From Actinomycetes bacterium (lineage in GTDB: Bacteria; Actinomycetota; Acidimicrobiia; Acidimicrobiales; Bog-793): a DNA stretch of 64,000 bases. Of the stretch, positions 15,713 through 24,546 are shown in pieces (position 1 is the stretch's first letter; every line of letters starts with the position of its first letter). Position numbers and translations under genes: made by a program. The notes beneath the pieces were generated by a model. The model was not told the origin of the DNA, did not search any database, and saw only the letters and a list, made by a program, of their open reading frames with translations. The stretch covers positions 1 to 64,000 of the forward strand of contig JAKBAA010000003.1 of the NCBI GenBank assembly GCA_021809425.1, read 5' to 3'.

Positions 15713-16768
15713 ATGCCACCTGCCATCGAGGCCGACGAGCTGGCCATCACGTTCAAGGGCGGCGTGCGCGCGCTCGACGGCGTCAGCTTCGCCGTGGAGC
15801 CGGGTTCGGTGTTCGGCCTGCTCGGCCCGAACGGTGCCGGCAAGACGACGGTCGTGCGGATCCTCACCACCGTGCTCCTCCCCGACACCGGCCGCGGGCG
15901 GGTGCTCGGCCACGACGTCGTCGCCGAGGCCGGCCTGGTGCGGACGCTGTTCGGCCTGGCCGGCCAGTACGCGGCGGTCGACGAGACCCTGACCGGCCGG
16001 GAGAACCTGCGGATGGTCGCCCGCCTCAACCACCTCCGGCGGGCCGACGCCGCCCGGCGAGCGGACGACCTGCTCGAGCGCTTCGGCCTCGGACAGGCCG
16101 GCGACCGGACGCTCAAGACGTACTCCGGCGGCATGCGACGGCGCCTCGACCTCGCGGCCGCCCTCGTCGCCGAGCCCGGCGTCCTGTTCCTCGACGAGCC
16201 CACCACCGGGCTCGACCCGCAGAGCCGCATCGACCTGTGGGGCGTCATCGACGAGCTCGTCACCGAGGGCACCACCGTGCTGCTCACCACCCAGTACCTC
16301 GAGGAGGCCGACCGCCTCGCACGCAAGGTCGCCGTCGTCGACCACGGCCGGGTCATCTCCCAGGGGACGCCCACCGAGCTGAAGGCGGCCCTCGGCGCCA
16401 CCGTCCTCGAGGTGGGCCTCGCCGACGAGGCCGCCGCCCGGCGCGCCGCCGAGGCGCTGGCCCCGCTCGGTCGCGGCATGCCCCACCTGGACGGCAAGCA
16501 GCTCGAGCTGCCCGTCGACGAGGGGCCGCGCGCCGCCGTCGCCGCACTGCGAGCCCTCGACCAGGCCGGCCTCGAGCCGGCCCGCTTCGCCCTTCGCGAG
16601 CCGAGCCTCGACGACGTCTTCCTCGCCCTCACCGGGCGCGCCGCCGAGGACCGGGCCGGCGCCGACGGCTTCCCGGGCAACGGCACCGGCGACGGCACGC
16701 AGACGGCTCGGCGACGGCGCGGCCGGACCCGGGACCGTTCGGGAGACGGAGCGGCGGTGCGGCGGTGA
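15713..16768 (+). CDS. ABC exporter ATPase, DrrA (daunorubicin-resistance) family
   Basis: 351 residues. Walker A GPNGAGKTT (about residue 38), signature YSGGMRRRLDLAAAL, Walker B VLFLDEPTTGLDPQSR and the H-loop region TTQYLEEADRLA are all intact. The C-terminal ~120 residues (FALREPSLDDVFLALTGR) are the DrrA-type extension. GAGGAG lies before the chosen ATG. It overlaps the permease start by 4 bases (GTGA). Relatives export drugs, lipids or pigments; the cargo is unknown. Confidence 0.93.
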   Translation: MPPAIEADELAITFKGGVRALDGVSFAVEPGSVFGLLGPNGAGKTTVVRILTTVLLPDTGRGRVLGHDVVAEAGLVRTLFGLAGQYAAVDETLTGRENLRMVARLNHLRRADAARRADDLLERFGLGQAGDRTLKTYSGGMRRRLDLAAALVAEPGVLFLDEPTTGLDPQSRIDLWGVIDELVTEGTTVLLTTQYLEEADRLARKVAVVDHGRVISQGTPTELKAALGATVLEVGLADEAAARRAAEALAPLGRGMPHLDGKQLELPVDEGPRAAVAALRALDQAGLEPARFALREPSLDDVFLALTGRAAEDRAGADGFPGNGTGDGTQTARRRRGRTRDRSGDGAAVRR

Positions 16769-17577
16769 CCGCCGGCGTGCTCGCCGGGCGGCGGCCCGGG
16801 GCGCCGGGCGGCCGGCTCCGCTGGGTGGTGCAGGACGCCCTCACCATGACCGGGCGCAACCTGATCCACTACGTGCGCATCCCCGGCTCGCTCTTCTTCT
16901 CGGGGATCCAGCCGATCATGTTCGTGCTGCTCTTCCGCTACGTCTTCGGGGGGGCCATCAAGCTGCACGGCGGCAGCTACGCCAACTACCTCATCCCGGG
17001 CATCTTCGTCCAGACGGTCACCTTCGGGGCCGTCGCCACGAGCATCGGCCTCGCCGAGGATCTCCAGAAGGGCCTCGTCGAGCGGTTCCGGGCGCTGCCC
17101 ATGGCCCGCTCGGCGCTCCTCGCCGGGCGGACGCTCGCCGACCTCGTCCGCAACGTGTTCGTCGTCGTCCTCATCACCGGGGTCGGCTACGCCGTCGGCT
17201 TCCGCGTGCAGACCAACGCCGGCGCCTTCATCGCCGGCCTCCTCCTCATCCTGCTGTTCGCCTTCGCCCTCTCGTGGGGATTCGCCGTCATCGGGCTGTC
17301 GGCGCCCGACAGCGAGACGGCCCAGGTCATGTCGTTCCCGATCCTGTTCCCGCTCACGTTCGCCTCCTCGGCCTTCGTACCGGTCCAGGACATGCCCGGC
17401 TGGCTGCAGGGCTTTGCCGCCCACCAGCCCATCAGCGTGGAGGTGGGCATGGCGCGCTCCCTGATGCTCGGCGGGCCGACGGCGAGCGACCTGTGGCAGG
17501 CGCTCGCCTGGAGCTTCGGCCTGCTGCTCGTCCTCGTCCCGCTCGCCGTCTCCCGCTTCCGGCACCGGACCACCTGA
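16765..17577 (+). CDS. ABC-2 type exporter permease, DrrB-like
   Basis: 270 residues, six helices, ABC-2 family: SLFFSGIQPIMFVLLFRYVF, YANYLIPGIFVQTVTFG, FRALPMARSALLAGR and FASSAFVPVQDMPGWLQ are standard DrrB motifs. The GTG start overlaps the ATPase stop. Its stop overlaps the mogA ATG (TGATG), so the three genes are translationally coupled. Together with the preceding ATPase it forms an exporter. Confidence 0.92.
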   Translation: MTAGVLAGRRPGAPGGRLRWVVQDALTMTGRNLIHYVRIPGSLFFSGIQPIMFVLLFRYVFGGAIKLHGGSYANYLIPGIFVQTVTFGAVATSIGLAEDLQKGLVERFRALPMARSALLAGRTLADLVRNVFVVVLITGVGYAVGFRVQTNAGAFIAGLLLILLFAFALSWGFAVIGLSAPDSETAQVMSFPILFPLTFASSAFVPVQDMPGWLQGFAAHQPISVEVGMARSLMLGGPTASDLWQALAWSFGLLLVLVPLAVSRFRHRTT

Positions 17578-18044
17578 TGCCGCACCACGCCAAGATCCTC
17601 ACCGTCTCGGACGGCGTCGCCGAGGGCACCCGGGACGACCGGTCGGGCGCCGTCCTCGCCGAGCGGCTCGTCGAGGCCGGCTACCGCCTCGTCGAGCGCC
17701 GCGTCGTCGGCGACGGCACCACCTCGGTGGCCACCGCCCTCGTCGACCTCGCCGACGGGTTCACCGGCCTGCTCGTCACGACCGGCGGCACCGGCTTCGG
17801 CCCGCGCGACCTCACCCCCGAGGGGACCCGGACCGTGCTCGAGCGCGAGGCGCCCGGCCTCGCCGAGGCGATGCGCCGAGCCAGCCCGCTCGGCCCGCTC
17901 TCGCGGGGCCTCGCCGGCACCCGCGGCAGCTGCCTCGTGCTCAACCTCCCCGGGTCACCCCGCGGCGCGCTCGAGTCGCTCGATGCCGTCCTCGAGCTGC
18001 TCCCCCACGCCCTCGACCTGCTCGCCGGCGGGCGCCCCCACTGA
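17577..18044 (+). CDS. mogA: Molybdopterin adenylyltransferase (MogA/MoaB family)
   Basis: 155 residues. The MoCF domain has VTTGGTGFGPRDLTPEGT, the conserved pterin/AMP site, and GTRGSCLVLNLPGSPRGALE near the C-terminus. It activates molybdopterin as its AMP form before MoeA inserts molybdate. It is coupled to the exporter genes upstream but faces the Moco operon convergently, with moeA on the other strand 67 bases away. The regular fold and length support function. Confidence 0.9.
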   Translation: MPHHAKILTVSDGVAEGTRDDRSGAVLAERLVEAGYRLVERRVVGDGTTSVATALVDLADGFTGLLVTTGGTGFGPRDLTPEGTRTVLEREAPGLAEAMRRASPLGPLSRGLAGTRGSCLVLNLPGSPRGALESLDAVLELLPHALDLLAGGRPH

Positions 18045-18111
18045 CTTCGCGCCCGCACGGCCTCACCGGAGGGGCTCCGCCGGCGAGCCGGAGCGTGCAG
18101 GGGGAGGCCGG

Positions 18112-19440
18112 TCAGCAGCAGTCCTCGTCGACCGGCCCCGCCGCTGCGGCGGCGGCACGCCCGGGCCCGCCGGCGACGACGTCGCCGGAGGCGCCGCTCG
18201 AGCCGGCCAACCCGGCGAAACGGCCGATGGGCTGCACGGCCACCACCTCCCCGGCCGCCACCCCGTGGCCGTCGGGAAGGTGGACCAGCACCTCGGCCTC
18301 CACGATGCTCCGCTGCTGGTGCGACCCATGACCGGCCACGCGCCGCACGAGCAGCCGCCCGTCCGGCCCGGGAGCGGTGACGGCACCGACGAGGTGGAGC
18401 TTCCCGTCCGGGCGCCGTGACAGGTCTTCTGCGGCGACGGCGCCGAGCAGCGTCGGCACGCGTCCGGGGGCGCCGGCGAGCACCGCCAGCAACGGCCGCA
18501 CGAACGACTCGAAGCTGACGAGCGACGACACCGGGTTGCCGGGCAGCCCGACGAGCTTCGCCCCCGAGGCGAGCGTGCCGTGGACGAGCGGCTTCGCCGG
18601 CTTGATGGCCACCCCGACCACCTGGCGGTGCACCGGGCACATCCGCTCGAGCACCCCCCGCACCACGTCCCGGTCGCCCACGCTCACCCCCCCGCTCGTC
18701 AGCACGACGTCGCAGGACCCTGCCGCCTCGGCCACCCGTTCGACCAGCACGTCCTCGTCGTCCTCCACCAAGCCGAGGTCGACGGCCGTCGCCCCCGCCT
18801 CGGCCACGAGGGCCAGCAGCAGGTGGCGGTTCGACTCACGGATCTGTCCCGGTGCGAGCACGACGCCGGCCGGGCGCAGCTCGCTGCCGGTGGACAGCAC
18901 CCCGACGACCGCCCGGCGGCGGCAACGGACGGTCGCGAGGCCGACGCTCGCCAGCACCCCGACGTGGCGGGGCGTGACGACGGTGCCCGCCGCGAACAGC
19001 AGCGACCCCTCCGCCACGTCCTCGCCGGGATGGCGCAGGTGCTGGCCCGCCTCCGCACGGCGCGACAGCACCACGAGGTCACCGTCGGGCGACGGCTCGC
19101 TGTCCTCCACCATGCACACCGCGTCCGCCCCGCTCGGCACGGGGGCGCCCGTCATGATCCGAACGGCCTCGCCCGGGCCGATCGTCCCGGCAGGCGGATC
19201 GCCGGCCATCGTCGTCGCCACCACCCGAAGGCGCGCCGGGACCGACGCCAGGTCGGCGGCGCGCACCGCGTAGCCGTCCATCGCCGAGCTCACGAACGAC
19301 GGGACCGACTCGGGCGCCACCACGTCCTCGGCGAGCGCCAGGCCGACCGCCTCGTCGATCGGCACGGTCGCCGGCGCCAGCGGCGCCACCCCCGCCACGA
19401 CCGCCGCACGTGCCTCCTCGAGCTCGAGCAGGTCGCTCAT
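18112..19440 (-). CDS. moeA: Molybdopterin molybdenumtransferase
   Basis: 442 residues. SFVSSAMDGYAVRAADL (substrate site), RIMTGAPVPSGADAVCMVED, LTSGGVSVGDRDVV (the MoCF motif) and VGLPGNPVSSLVSFESFV are all intact. It hydrolyses adenylated molybdopterin and inserts molybdate. The protein ends with an unusual Cys-Cys pair. The ATG lies within the mobA stop (ATGA overlap). Last gene of the nine-gene Moco operon. Confidence 0.95.
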   Translation of the reverse strand: MSDLLELEEARAAVVAGVAPLAPATVPIDEAVGLALAEDVVAPESVPSFVSSAMDGYAVRAADLASVPARLRVVATTMAGDPPAGTIGPGEAVRIMTGAPVPSGADAVCMVEDSEPSPDGDLVVLSRRAEAGQHLRHPGEDVAEGSLLFAAGTVVTPRHVGVLASVGLATVRCRRRAVVGVLSTGSELRPAGVVLAPGQIRESNRHLLLALVAEAGATAVDLGLVEDDEDVLVERVAEAAGSCDVVLTSGGVSVGDRDVVRGVLERMCPVHRQVVGVAIKPAKPLVHGTLASGAKLVGLPGNPVSSLVSFESFVRPLLAVLAGAPGRVPTLLGAVAAEDLSRRPDGKLHLVGAVTAPGPDGRLLVRRVAGHGSHQQRSIVEAEVLVHLPDGHGVAAGEVVAVQPIGRFAGLAGSSGASGDVVAGGPGRAAAAAAGPVDEDCC

Positions 19441-20072
19441 CCACCCACCTCCCCCTCCGGCGCCACGAGCGCCAGCAGGCGCGCCACGTCCTCTGGCGTG
19501 TCCCAGTCCGCCGTCCACCCGGTGGCCACCCGCCCTGCCCCGCCGTCCGGCCCGAGCTCGACCAGGTCGTCGCCGAGGCGCACCTCCCGCAGCGCCCGGG
19601 CGCCGCCGGCAAGGGCCGCCCCGGCCGCTGCAAGGTCCGCCGGCGACCAGCGCGCCGACAGCAGCTGCCGGCGCCCGTCGGCGACCGGCACCACCGAGCC
19701 TGCCCCCGGCCAGTCGGCCAGCAGCCGGAGCGCACCGGCGTCGAGCAGCGGCAGATCGCACGCGACGACGAGCACCGGGCCAGTGTGACCGGCAGCGGCC
19801 AGCGCGCGCCATCCGGCGACGACCGCCGCCAGCGGACCGGCGAACGGTGGCGCCTCGCGGACCGCCGCCAACCCGGAGCTGCCCGGGCCCACCTCGAGGG
19901 CCAGCGCCGGCCCCACCACCTCCACCAGCAGCCCGCCGAGCCGGGCCGCCATCGTGCGGCCTCCGAGCACCAGCTGGCTCTTGTCCCGTCCCATCCGCCG
20001 GCTCCGGCCGCCGGTCAGGAGCAGCCCCGCCAGCCGGCCCGCCCCACCGGCGCCCGGCACCGCACCCGTCAC
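19437..20072 (-). CDS. mobA: Molybdenum cofactor guanylyltransferase (MobA-like)
   Basis: 211 residues, NTP-transferase fold. LLLTGGRSRRMGRDKSQLVL is the nucleotide-binding signature and VLVVACDLPLLDAGAL the metal-binding Asp motif. It joins GMP to molybdopterin, giving the bis-MGD cofactor used by formate dehydrogenase and DMSO-reductase-type enzymes. The GTG start overlaps the modC stop (GTGA); the end overlaps moeA. GTG at 20072 fits the family N-terminus. Confidence 0.9.
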   Translation of the reverse strand: MTGAVPGAGGAGRLAGLLLTGGRSRRMGRDKSQLVLGGRTMAARLGGLLVEVVGPALALEVGPGSSGLAAVREAPPFAGPLAAVVAGWRALAAAGHTGPVLVVACDLPLLDAGALRLLADWPGAGSVVPVADGRRQLLSARWSPADLAAAGAALAGGARALREVRLGDDLVELGPDGGAGRVATGWTADWDTPEDVARLLALVAPEGEVGG

Positions 20073-21079
20073 GGGCCCACCGCCGCCGGCCTCGGCTCCG
20101 GCTCGGCCGCACCACCCACCAACCGACCGTCCGGGCCGAACCGCGGCGGGTCGACCAGGGTGCACTGCACCGCCGCGCCGGGGTCGCCCGGCACGAGGTC
20201 GCACCCGAGCATCACCGGCTGGCCCGCCAGCTGCACCTCGGCCAGGAAGCGTGCCCCGTGCGGCACGACCCGGCCGATCCGGCCCTCGAGCACCGGTCCG
20301 ACCTCGGGGGCGCGGCCGAAGCGCACCCGGTCGGGGTGCACCCCGACGAGCTCCCCGCCGCGGCCGGCAGGCAGCACGGCCACGTAGCCGACGAGCCGGG
20401 CCACCTCGGCCGTCGCCGGCCGGCGCACGAGCTCGGCGGCCCCGGCCACCTGCAGCAGCCGGCCGCCGGCGAGCACCCCGATGCGCTCGGCGAACGCCTG
20501 CACCTCGGCCAGCTCGTGTGCAACGAGCACCACCGGCAACGCCCGCTCGGCCGCCTCGTCGCGCACGAGGTGCACCAGCTCGGCACGCAGCGGGGCGTCG
20601 AGGCCCTGGAACGGCTCGTCGAGCAGCAGGGCGCGCGCCGGTGCCTGGAGGGCCCGCGCCAGCGCCACGCGCTGGGCCTGGCCCCCGGACAGCTGGCTCG
20701 GGTAGGCCGACAGGAGCCCGCCGATGCCGAGGCGCTCGCACAGCGCCGCCTCCCGCACCGCCAGCTCACCACCGTCGCCGTCCGGCCGGCGACGGATGCC
20801 GTAGCGGACGTTCTCGGCGACGCTCAGGTGCGGGAACAGCCCCGGCCGCTGCCGTAGCAGGCCGACCCTGCGGTCCCACAGCGGGACGCCGGCGAGGTCG
20901 CGGCCCTCGAGCACCACCCGTCCGCCGTCGAGCGGCACCACGCCGGCCACGGCGTCGAGCACCGTCGACTTGCCCGACCCGGACGGCCCGAACAAGCCGA
21001 GGCGCTCGCCGGCGCCCACCTGGAACGACGCCTCGACGGCGAAGCGCCGCCGCTCAACCCGCAGCGCGACGTCGAGCAC
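20069..21079 (-). CDS. modC: Molybdate (or tungstate) ABC transporter ATPase
   Basis: 336 residues. Walker A GPSGSGKST, signature LSGGQAQRVALARAL, Walker B RALLLDEPFQGLD and the H-loop VVLVAHELAEVQ are intact. The last ~100 residues are a TOBE-like oxyanion domain (VLEGRIGRVVPHGARFLAEV). The GTG start at 21079 (MLDVALRVERRRFAVE) is chosen because it matches ModC N-termini; the coding frame then overlaps modB by 26 bases. It energises oxyanion uptake for the cofactor pathway. Confidence 0.88.
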   Translation of the reverse strand: MLDVALRVERRRFAVEASFQVGAGERLGLFGPSGSGKSTVLDAVAGVVPLDGGRVVLEGRDLAGVPLWDRRVGLLRQRPGLFPHLSVAENVRYGIRRRPDGDGGELAVREAALCERLGIGGLLSAYPSQLSGGQAQRVALARALQAPARALLLDEPFQGLDAPLRAELVHLVRDEAAERALPVVLVAHELAEVQAFAERIGVLAGGRLLQVAGAAELVRRPATAEVARLVGYVAVLPAGRGGELVGVHPDRVRFGRAPEVGPVLEGRIGRVVPHGARFLAEVQLAGQPVMLGCDLVPGDPGAAVQCTLVDPPRFGPDGRLVGGAAEPEPRPAAVGP

Positions 21080-21899
21080 GGGCCGACCACCAGAAGGCGG
21101 CGAGCGGGACGGGAAGGGCCACGACGAGCAGCACGAGCGCATAGGGCAACGCCGCCGCCAGCCCGTTGGCGTCGAGCGTCGTGTAGATCTGCATCGGGAT
21201 CCCGTAGGGATGGTACGCGACGATGAGCACCGCCCCGAACGCCCCCATCGCCCGCGCCCATGCCACGGCGAGCGCCGAGGCCAGCCCGGGCAGGGCGAGG
21301 GGCAGGCTGACCCGGCGCACCGCTCGGGCCGGCCGGTCGCCGAGCAGCTGCGCCTGCGCCTCGAGCGCCGGGTCCACGGCCGCGAACGCCGCCGCAGCGC
21401 CGAGCAGGTAGTAGGGCGCCGACTCGTACACCTCGGCGACGACGAGGGCGAAGAACGTGTTGGAGGCGCTCAGGTGGACGTGCGCCAGCGCCTCGCCGAT
21501 CGGGGTGTACGGGCCGACCAGGAACACGAGCAGCAGCCCGACCACGAGCGGCGGCAGCAAGAGCCCGGCGAGCAGCGCCGCCTCCCACAGCCGCGGCGCC
21601 GGCAGCCGGCCCCTCGCCAGCAGGAACCCGGCCGGCGTCCCGAGCACGAGGAGCACCCCGAGCGCCACCCCGCTCGCCTCGAGCGAGGTGGCGAGCGGCG
21701 ACAGCGCACCCGGTGCCGACAGCGCCGACGAGATCGACGACGCCGACAGGTGGGCGGCAAGCGCCCCGAGCGGGGCGAGCAGCACCACCCACACGACCAC
21801 AGCAAACCCCACCGAGGCGACGGCGCTCGGCGACCGGAGCCTGCCGAGCCGGCCGGCCGCCAGCCCGGGGACGGGTGCGGGCGCGCTAGGGAACAGCAC
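21054..21899 (-). CDS. modB: Molybdate/tungstate ABC transporter permease
   Basis: 281 residues with about six helices. FLVGPYTPIGEALA and the cytoplasmic loop VRRVSLPLALPGLASALAVAWARAMG correspond to the ModB/WtpB family. The start overlaps the moaC stop by 14 bases and the end overlaps modC. No periplasmic binding protein (ModA/WtpA) gene is present in the operon, so it must be elsewhere. Molybdate and tungstate cannot be told apart from sequence. Confidence 0.85.
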   Translation of the reverse strand: MLFPSAPAPVPGLAAGRLGRLRSPSAVASVGFAVVVWVVLLAPLGALAAHLSASSISSALSAPGALSPLATSLEASGVALGVLLVLGTPAGFLLARGRLPAPRLWEAALLAGLLLPPLVVGLLLVFLVGPYTPIGEALAHVHLSASNTFFALVVAEVYESAPYYLLGAAAAFAAVDPALEAQAQLLGDRPARAVRRVSLPLALPGLASALAVAWARAMGAFGAVLIVAYHPYGIPMQIYTTLDANGLAAALPYALVLLVVALPVPLAAFWWSARARRRAAG

Positions 21900-22440
21900 G
21901 GCCCGCCGCCGGCGGCCCGTCCGGGCCGTCCACCGGCACGTGGTCGACCGAGCCGTCGTCCCGCCGGCGCCACGACCCGGAGGCGCCCCCGGACTTCTCG
22001 AGCACGACCGCGTCCTCGATACGTGCCAGCGGGTCCTCGCCCCGGCACGCCTCGAACAGGCTGAGCGCCGCCACCAGGCAGGCGGTGAGCGCCTCGATCT
22101 CGACCCCGGTGCGGTCGCGGGCGACCGTCGTCGCCTCGATGGTCACGCCACCCTCGTCGACCGCCAGCTCGAGCTGCACCCCGTCGAGCAGGATCTGGTG
22201 GCACAGCGGCACGAGCCGCGGCGTCGACTTGGCGGCGAGCATCCCGGCGGCCTTCGCCAGCACGAGCGACTCCCCGCCACCGAGCTCGCCCCGCCGGAGA
22301 CGGCCGGCGACGGCGGGTGCCAGGACGAGGCGGGCCCGGGCGCGCGCCACCCGGTCGGTCGTCCCCTTCGCCGTGACGTCCACCATCCGCGCCCGGCCGC
22401 GCTCGTCGAGGTGGGTGAGCGCCCCCGTCCGGGCCGGCAC
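21886..22440 (-). CDS. moaC: Cyclic pyranopterin monophosphate synthase accessory protein
   Basis: 184 residues. LTHLDERGRARMVDVTAKG is the MoaC N-terminal signature and STPRLVPLCHQILLDGVQLE the active-site motif. GVEIEALTACLVAALSLFE follows. It converts the MoaA product to cPMP. A tail of ~25 residues extends past the usual family end (GSWRRRDDGSVDHV and beyond). The GTG start shares one base with the fdhD TAG stop. Confidence 0.95.
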   Translation of the reverse strand: MPARTGALTHLDERGRARMVDVTAKGTTDRVARARARLVLAPAVAGRLRRGELGGGESLVLAKAAGMLAAKSTPRLVPLCHQILLDGVQLELAVDEGGVTIEATTVARDRTGVEIEALTACLVAALSLFEACRGEDPLARIEDAVVLEKSGGASGSWRRRDDGSVDHVPVDGPDGPPAAGRAVP

Positions 22441-23282
22441 TAGGCCCCGCTTCGCGCGGCCGTCACCACGCGCCCGGGGCCGGCGTACACGTTGCCCCGC
22501 CCGTTGCGCACGAAGGCGACGAGGGTCATCCCGAGCCGCTCCGCCGTGTCGACGGCGAGGTTGGACGGGGCCGACACCGCCACCACGACCGGGATCCTGC
22601 CGACGGCCGCCTTCTGCACGATCTCGAAGCTGACCCGGCCCGACACGACGAGCACGGCCGAGTCGAGCGGCCACCGACCGGACAGGGCCGCCCACCCGAG
22701 CAGCTTGTCGACGGCGTTGTGCCGGCCGATGTCCTCCCGCAGCGCCAGCAGCTCGCCGCCGGCGGCGAACAGCCCCGCCGCGTGGATCCCACCGGTCCGG
22801 TCGAACAGCTCCTGGCGCGCCCTCAGCCGGTCGGGCAGCTCGAGCAGCAGCTCGGCCGCCACGCTCGGCCCCTCGCCCACCGGCTGGCAGCGCGCCTCGA
22901 GGTCCTCGATCGAGCTCGTCCCGCACACACCGCAGCTGGCACTCACCGGGAGCTCGCGCCGGCGCCCGGCGAGCTCGACCGGGACCGCCGAGTCGACCGT
23001 CACCACGTTGAAGCGCTGCTCCTCGACGTCGACGCAGTAGCGCGCCGCCCGTACCGCCTCCGGCCCGGGGATGATCCCCTCGGCCAGCAGGAACCCGACA
23101 GCCAGCTCGAAGTCGTTGCCCGGCGTGCGCATCGTCACCGACACCCGTCCGGCCGGCTCGCCGGGCGGGGCACAGCGGATCTCGAGCGGCTCCTCGCCGA
23201 CGACCGTCTCGGGCCACTCCACCGCCCGGCCGTCACGCAGCGCCAGCACCGTGCGCCCGGCGGTCGCCCGGGTGGTGCTCAC
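22440..23282 (-). CDS. fdhD: Formate dehydrogenase accessory sulfurtransferase
   Basis: 280 residues. FdhD passes sulfur from a cysteine desulfurase to the bis-MGD cofactor of formate dehydrogenase. The essential Cys pair is in SASCGVCGTSSIE. MRTPGNDFELAVGFLLAEG and LREDIGRHNAVDKLLGWA are further family motifs. GTG start overlaps the moaD stop (GTGA). Its presence implies a Mo- or W-dependent formate dehydrogenase elsewhere in the genome; none is in this window. Confidence 0.95.
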   Translation of the reverse strand: MSTTRATAGRTVLALRDGRAVEWPETVVGEEPLEIRCAPPGEPAGRVSVTMRTPGNDFELAVGFLLAEGIIPGPEAVRAARYCVDVEEQRFNVVTVDSAVPVELAGRRRELPVSASCGVCGTSSIEDLEARCQPVGEGPSVAAELLLELPDRLRARQELFDRTGGIHAAGLFAAGGELLALREDIGRHNAVDKLLGWAALSGRWPLDSAVLVVSGRVSFEIVQKAAVGRIPVVVAVSAPSNLAVDTAERLGMTLVAFVRNGRGNVYAGPGRVVTAARSGA

Positions 23283-23542
23283 CGCCGGCTCCCGCACCCA
23301 CCCGACACGGGCGGCAGCAACGCCAGCTCGTCCCCGTCGGCCACCGGCGTCTCGTCGCCGGCCGGGGCGCCGTTGACCCACCGGCCGCACGTCGCCACCA
23401 CGGCCCGCTGGTCGTTGCTGGCTCCGTCCAGCAACGCCGCCACCACCTCGGCGACGGTTCCGGCCGGCGCCTCGGCGACGGCCCGCCCGAACGCCGTCCG
23501 GGCGGGCCCGAACAGGCGGACCGTGGCCCTCCCGCCGCCCAT
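23279..23542 (-). CDS. moaD: Molybdopterin synthase sulfur carrier subunit, with tail after Gly-Gly
   Basis: 87 residues, beta-grasp fold (ATVRLFGPARTAFGRAV at the N-terminus, DGDELALLPPVSGG at the C-terminus). MoaD normally ends at Gly-Gly, which is adenylated and thiocarboxylated. Here the reading frame continues five residues (CGSRR) after GG before its stop, which overlaps fdhD. The tail would have to be removed for normal function, or this copy acts differently. It lies two bases after moaA and before fdhD. Confidence 0.85.
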   Translation of the reverse strand: MGGGRATVRLFGPARTAFGRAVAEAPAGTVAEVVAALLDGASNDQRAVVATCGRWVNGAPAGDETPVADGDELALLPPVSGGCGSRR

Positions 23543-23544
23543 CC

Positions 23545-24546
23545 TCAGCCGCCGATCATCGACATCGACCGGCGCGACCGGATGAAGGTCGGCTCGCCGA
23601 TCCCGTGCCCGGCACGCTTGGCCTCGACCGCCCCGACGAGCACGCCGGCGAGCTGCTCGTCGCTCGCCCCTTCGCGCAGCAGCCGCCGCAGCGGCCGCTC
23701 GTCGTCGGAGAACAGGCAGTTGCGCACGGCGCCGTCCGCCGTCACCCGCAGCCGGTTGCAGGTGGCGCAGAACGGACGGGTGACCGACGAGATGGCCCCG
23801 ATCTCCCCACCGCCGTCGGCGAAGCGGAACCGCTCGGCCGGCGCCGGGTCCGCCGGGTCGCGCACCTCCTCGAGCGGCCAGCGTGCGCCGATCGTCTCGA
23901 GCACCGTGGCCGTCGGCACGACGTGGTCCGGCCGCCAGCTGCCCGGAGCGTCGAGCGGCATGAACTCGATGAACCGCACCACCCGGCCGGTCCTGCGGGC
24001 GAGCTCGGCGAAGTCGAGGACCTCGTCGTCGTTGACCCCGGCCATCAACACCACGTTGACCTTCACCGGCTGCAGCCCGGCCGCCTCGGCCGCTTCCATC
24101 GCCCCGAGCACCGCCTCCAGCCGCCCGCGCCGCCGGATGGTCGGGAACCGGTCGGGACGGAGGCTGTCGCAGCTCACGTTCACCCGACGCAGGCCCGCCT
24201 CGGCGAGCGGTGCCGCCAGCTTCTCGAGCCGGGTCCCGTTGGTCGTGAGCGCCACGTCCTCGAACCCTTGCGCAGCCAGCCCGGCCACGATGTCGACCAC
24301 GTCGGCCCGCACGAGCGGCTCGCCCCCCGTGATGCGCACCGACCGCACCCCGAGGGCCCGGGCGACGGCTCCCACCCGCTGGATCTCGGCAGCCGTCAGC
24401 AGCTCGTCGCGGGGCCGGAACACCTGGTCCTCGGTCATGCAGTACACGCAGCGCAGGTTGCACCGGTCGGTGATCGACAGCCGCAGGTCGTCGTGCACGC
24501 GGCCGAACCGGTCGACGAGCCGGGCCTCGAGGGCCGTCAGGCTCAT
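23545..24546 (-). CDS. moaA: GTP 3',8-cyclase (radical SAM)
   Basis: 333 residues. The N-terminal radical-SAM cluster motif is CNLRCVYC and the C-terminal second [4Fe-4S] motif CATCNRLRVTADGAVRNC. VRITGGEPLVRADV is the GGEP motif for SAM. The protein ends MIGG, the conserved Gly-Gly tail needed for activity. It catalyses the first step of molybdopterin synthesis from GTP. The ATG overlaps the moaE stop. Confidence 0.97.
   Translation of the reverse strand: MSLTALEARLVDRFGRVHDDLRLSITDRCNLRCVYCMTEDQVFRPRDELLTAAEIQRVGAVARALGVRSVRITGGEPLVRADVVDIVAGLAAQGFEDVALTTNGTRLEKLAAPLAEAGLRRVNVSCDSLRPDRFPTIRRRGRLEAVLGAMEAAEAAGLQPVKVNVVLMAGVNDDEVLDFAELARRTGRVVRFIEFMPLDAPGSWRPDHVVPTATVLETIGARWPLEEVRDPADPAPAERFRFADGGGEIGAISSVTRPFCATCNRLRVTADGAVRNCLFSDDERPLRRLLREGASDEQLAGVLVGAVEAKRAGHGIGEPTFIRSRRSMSMIGG

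Noticed and set aside
15079..16764. Long open frame preceding the ABC permease as a larger protein
   Set aside because: The upstream part overlaps the ATPase gene in another frame and the duplicated remnant; the permease starts at the GTG coupled to the ATPase stop.
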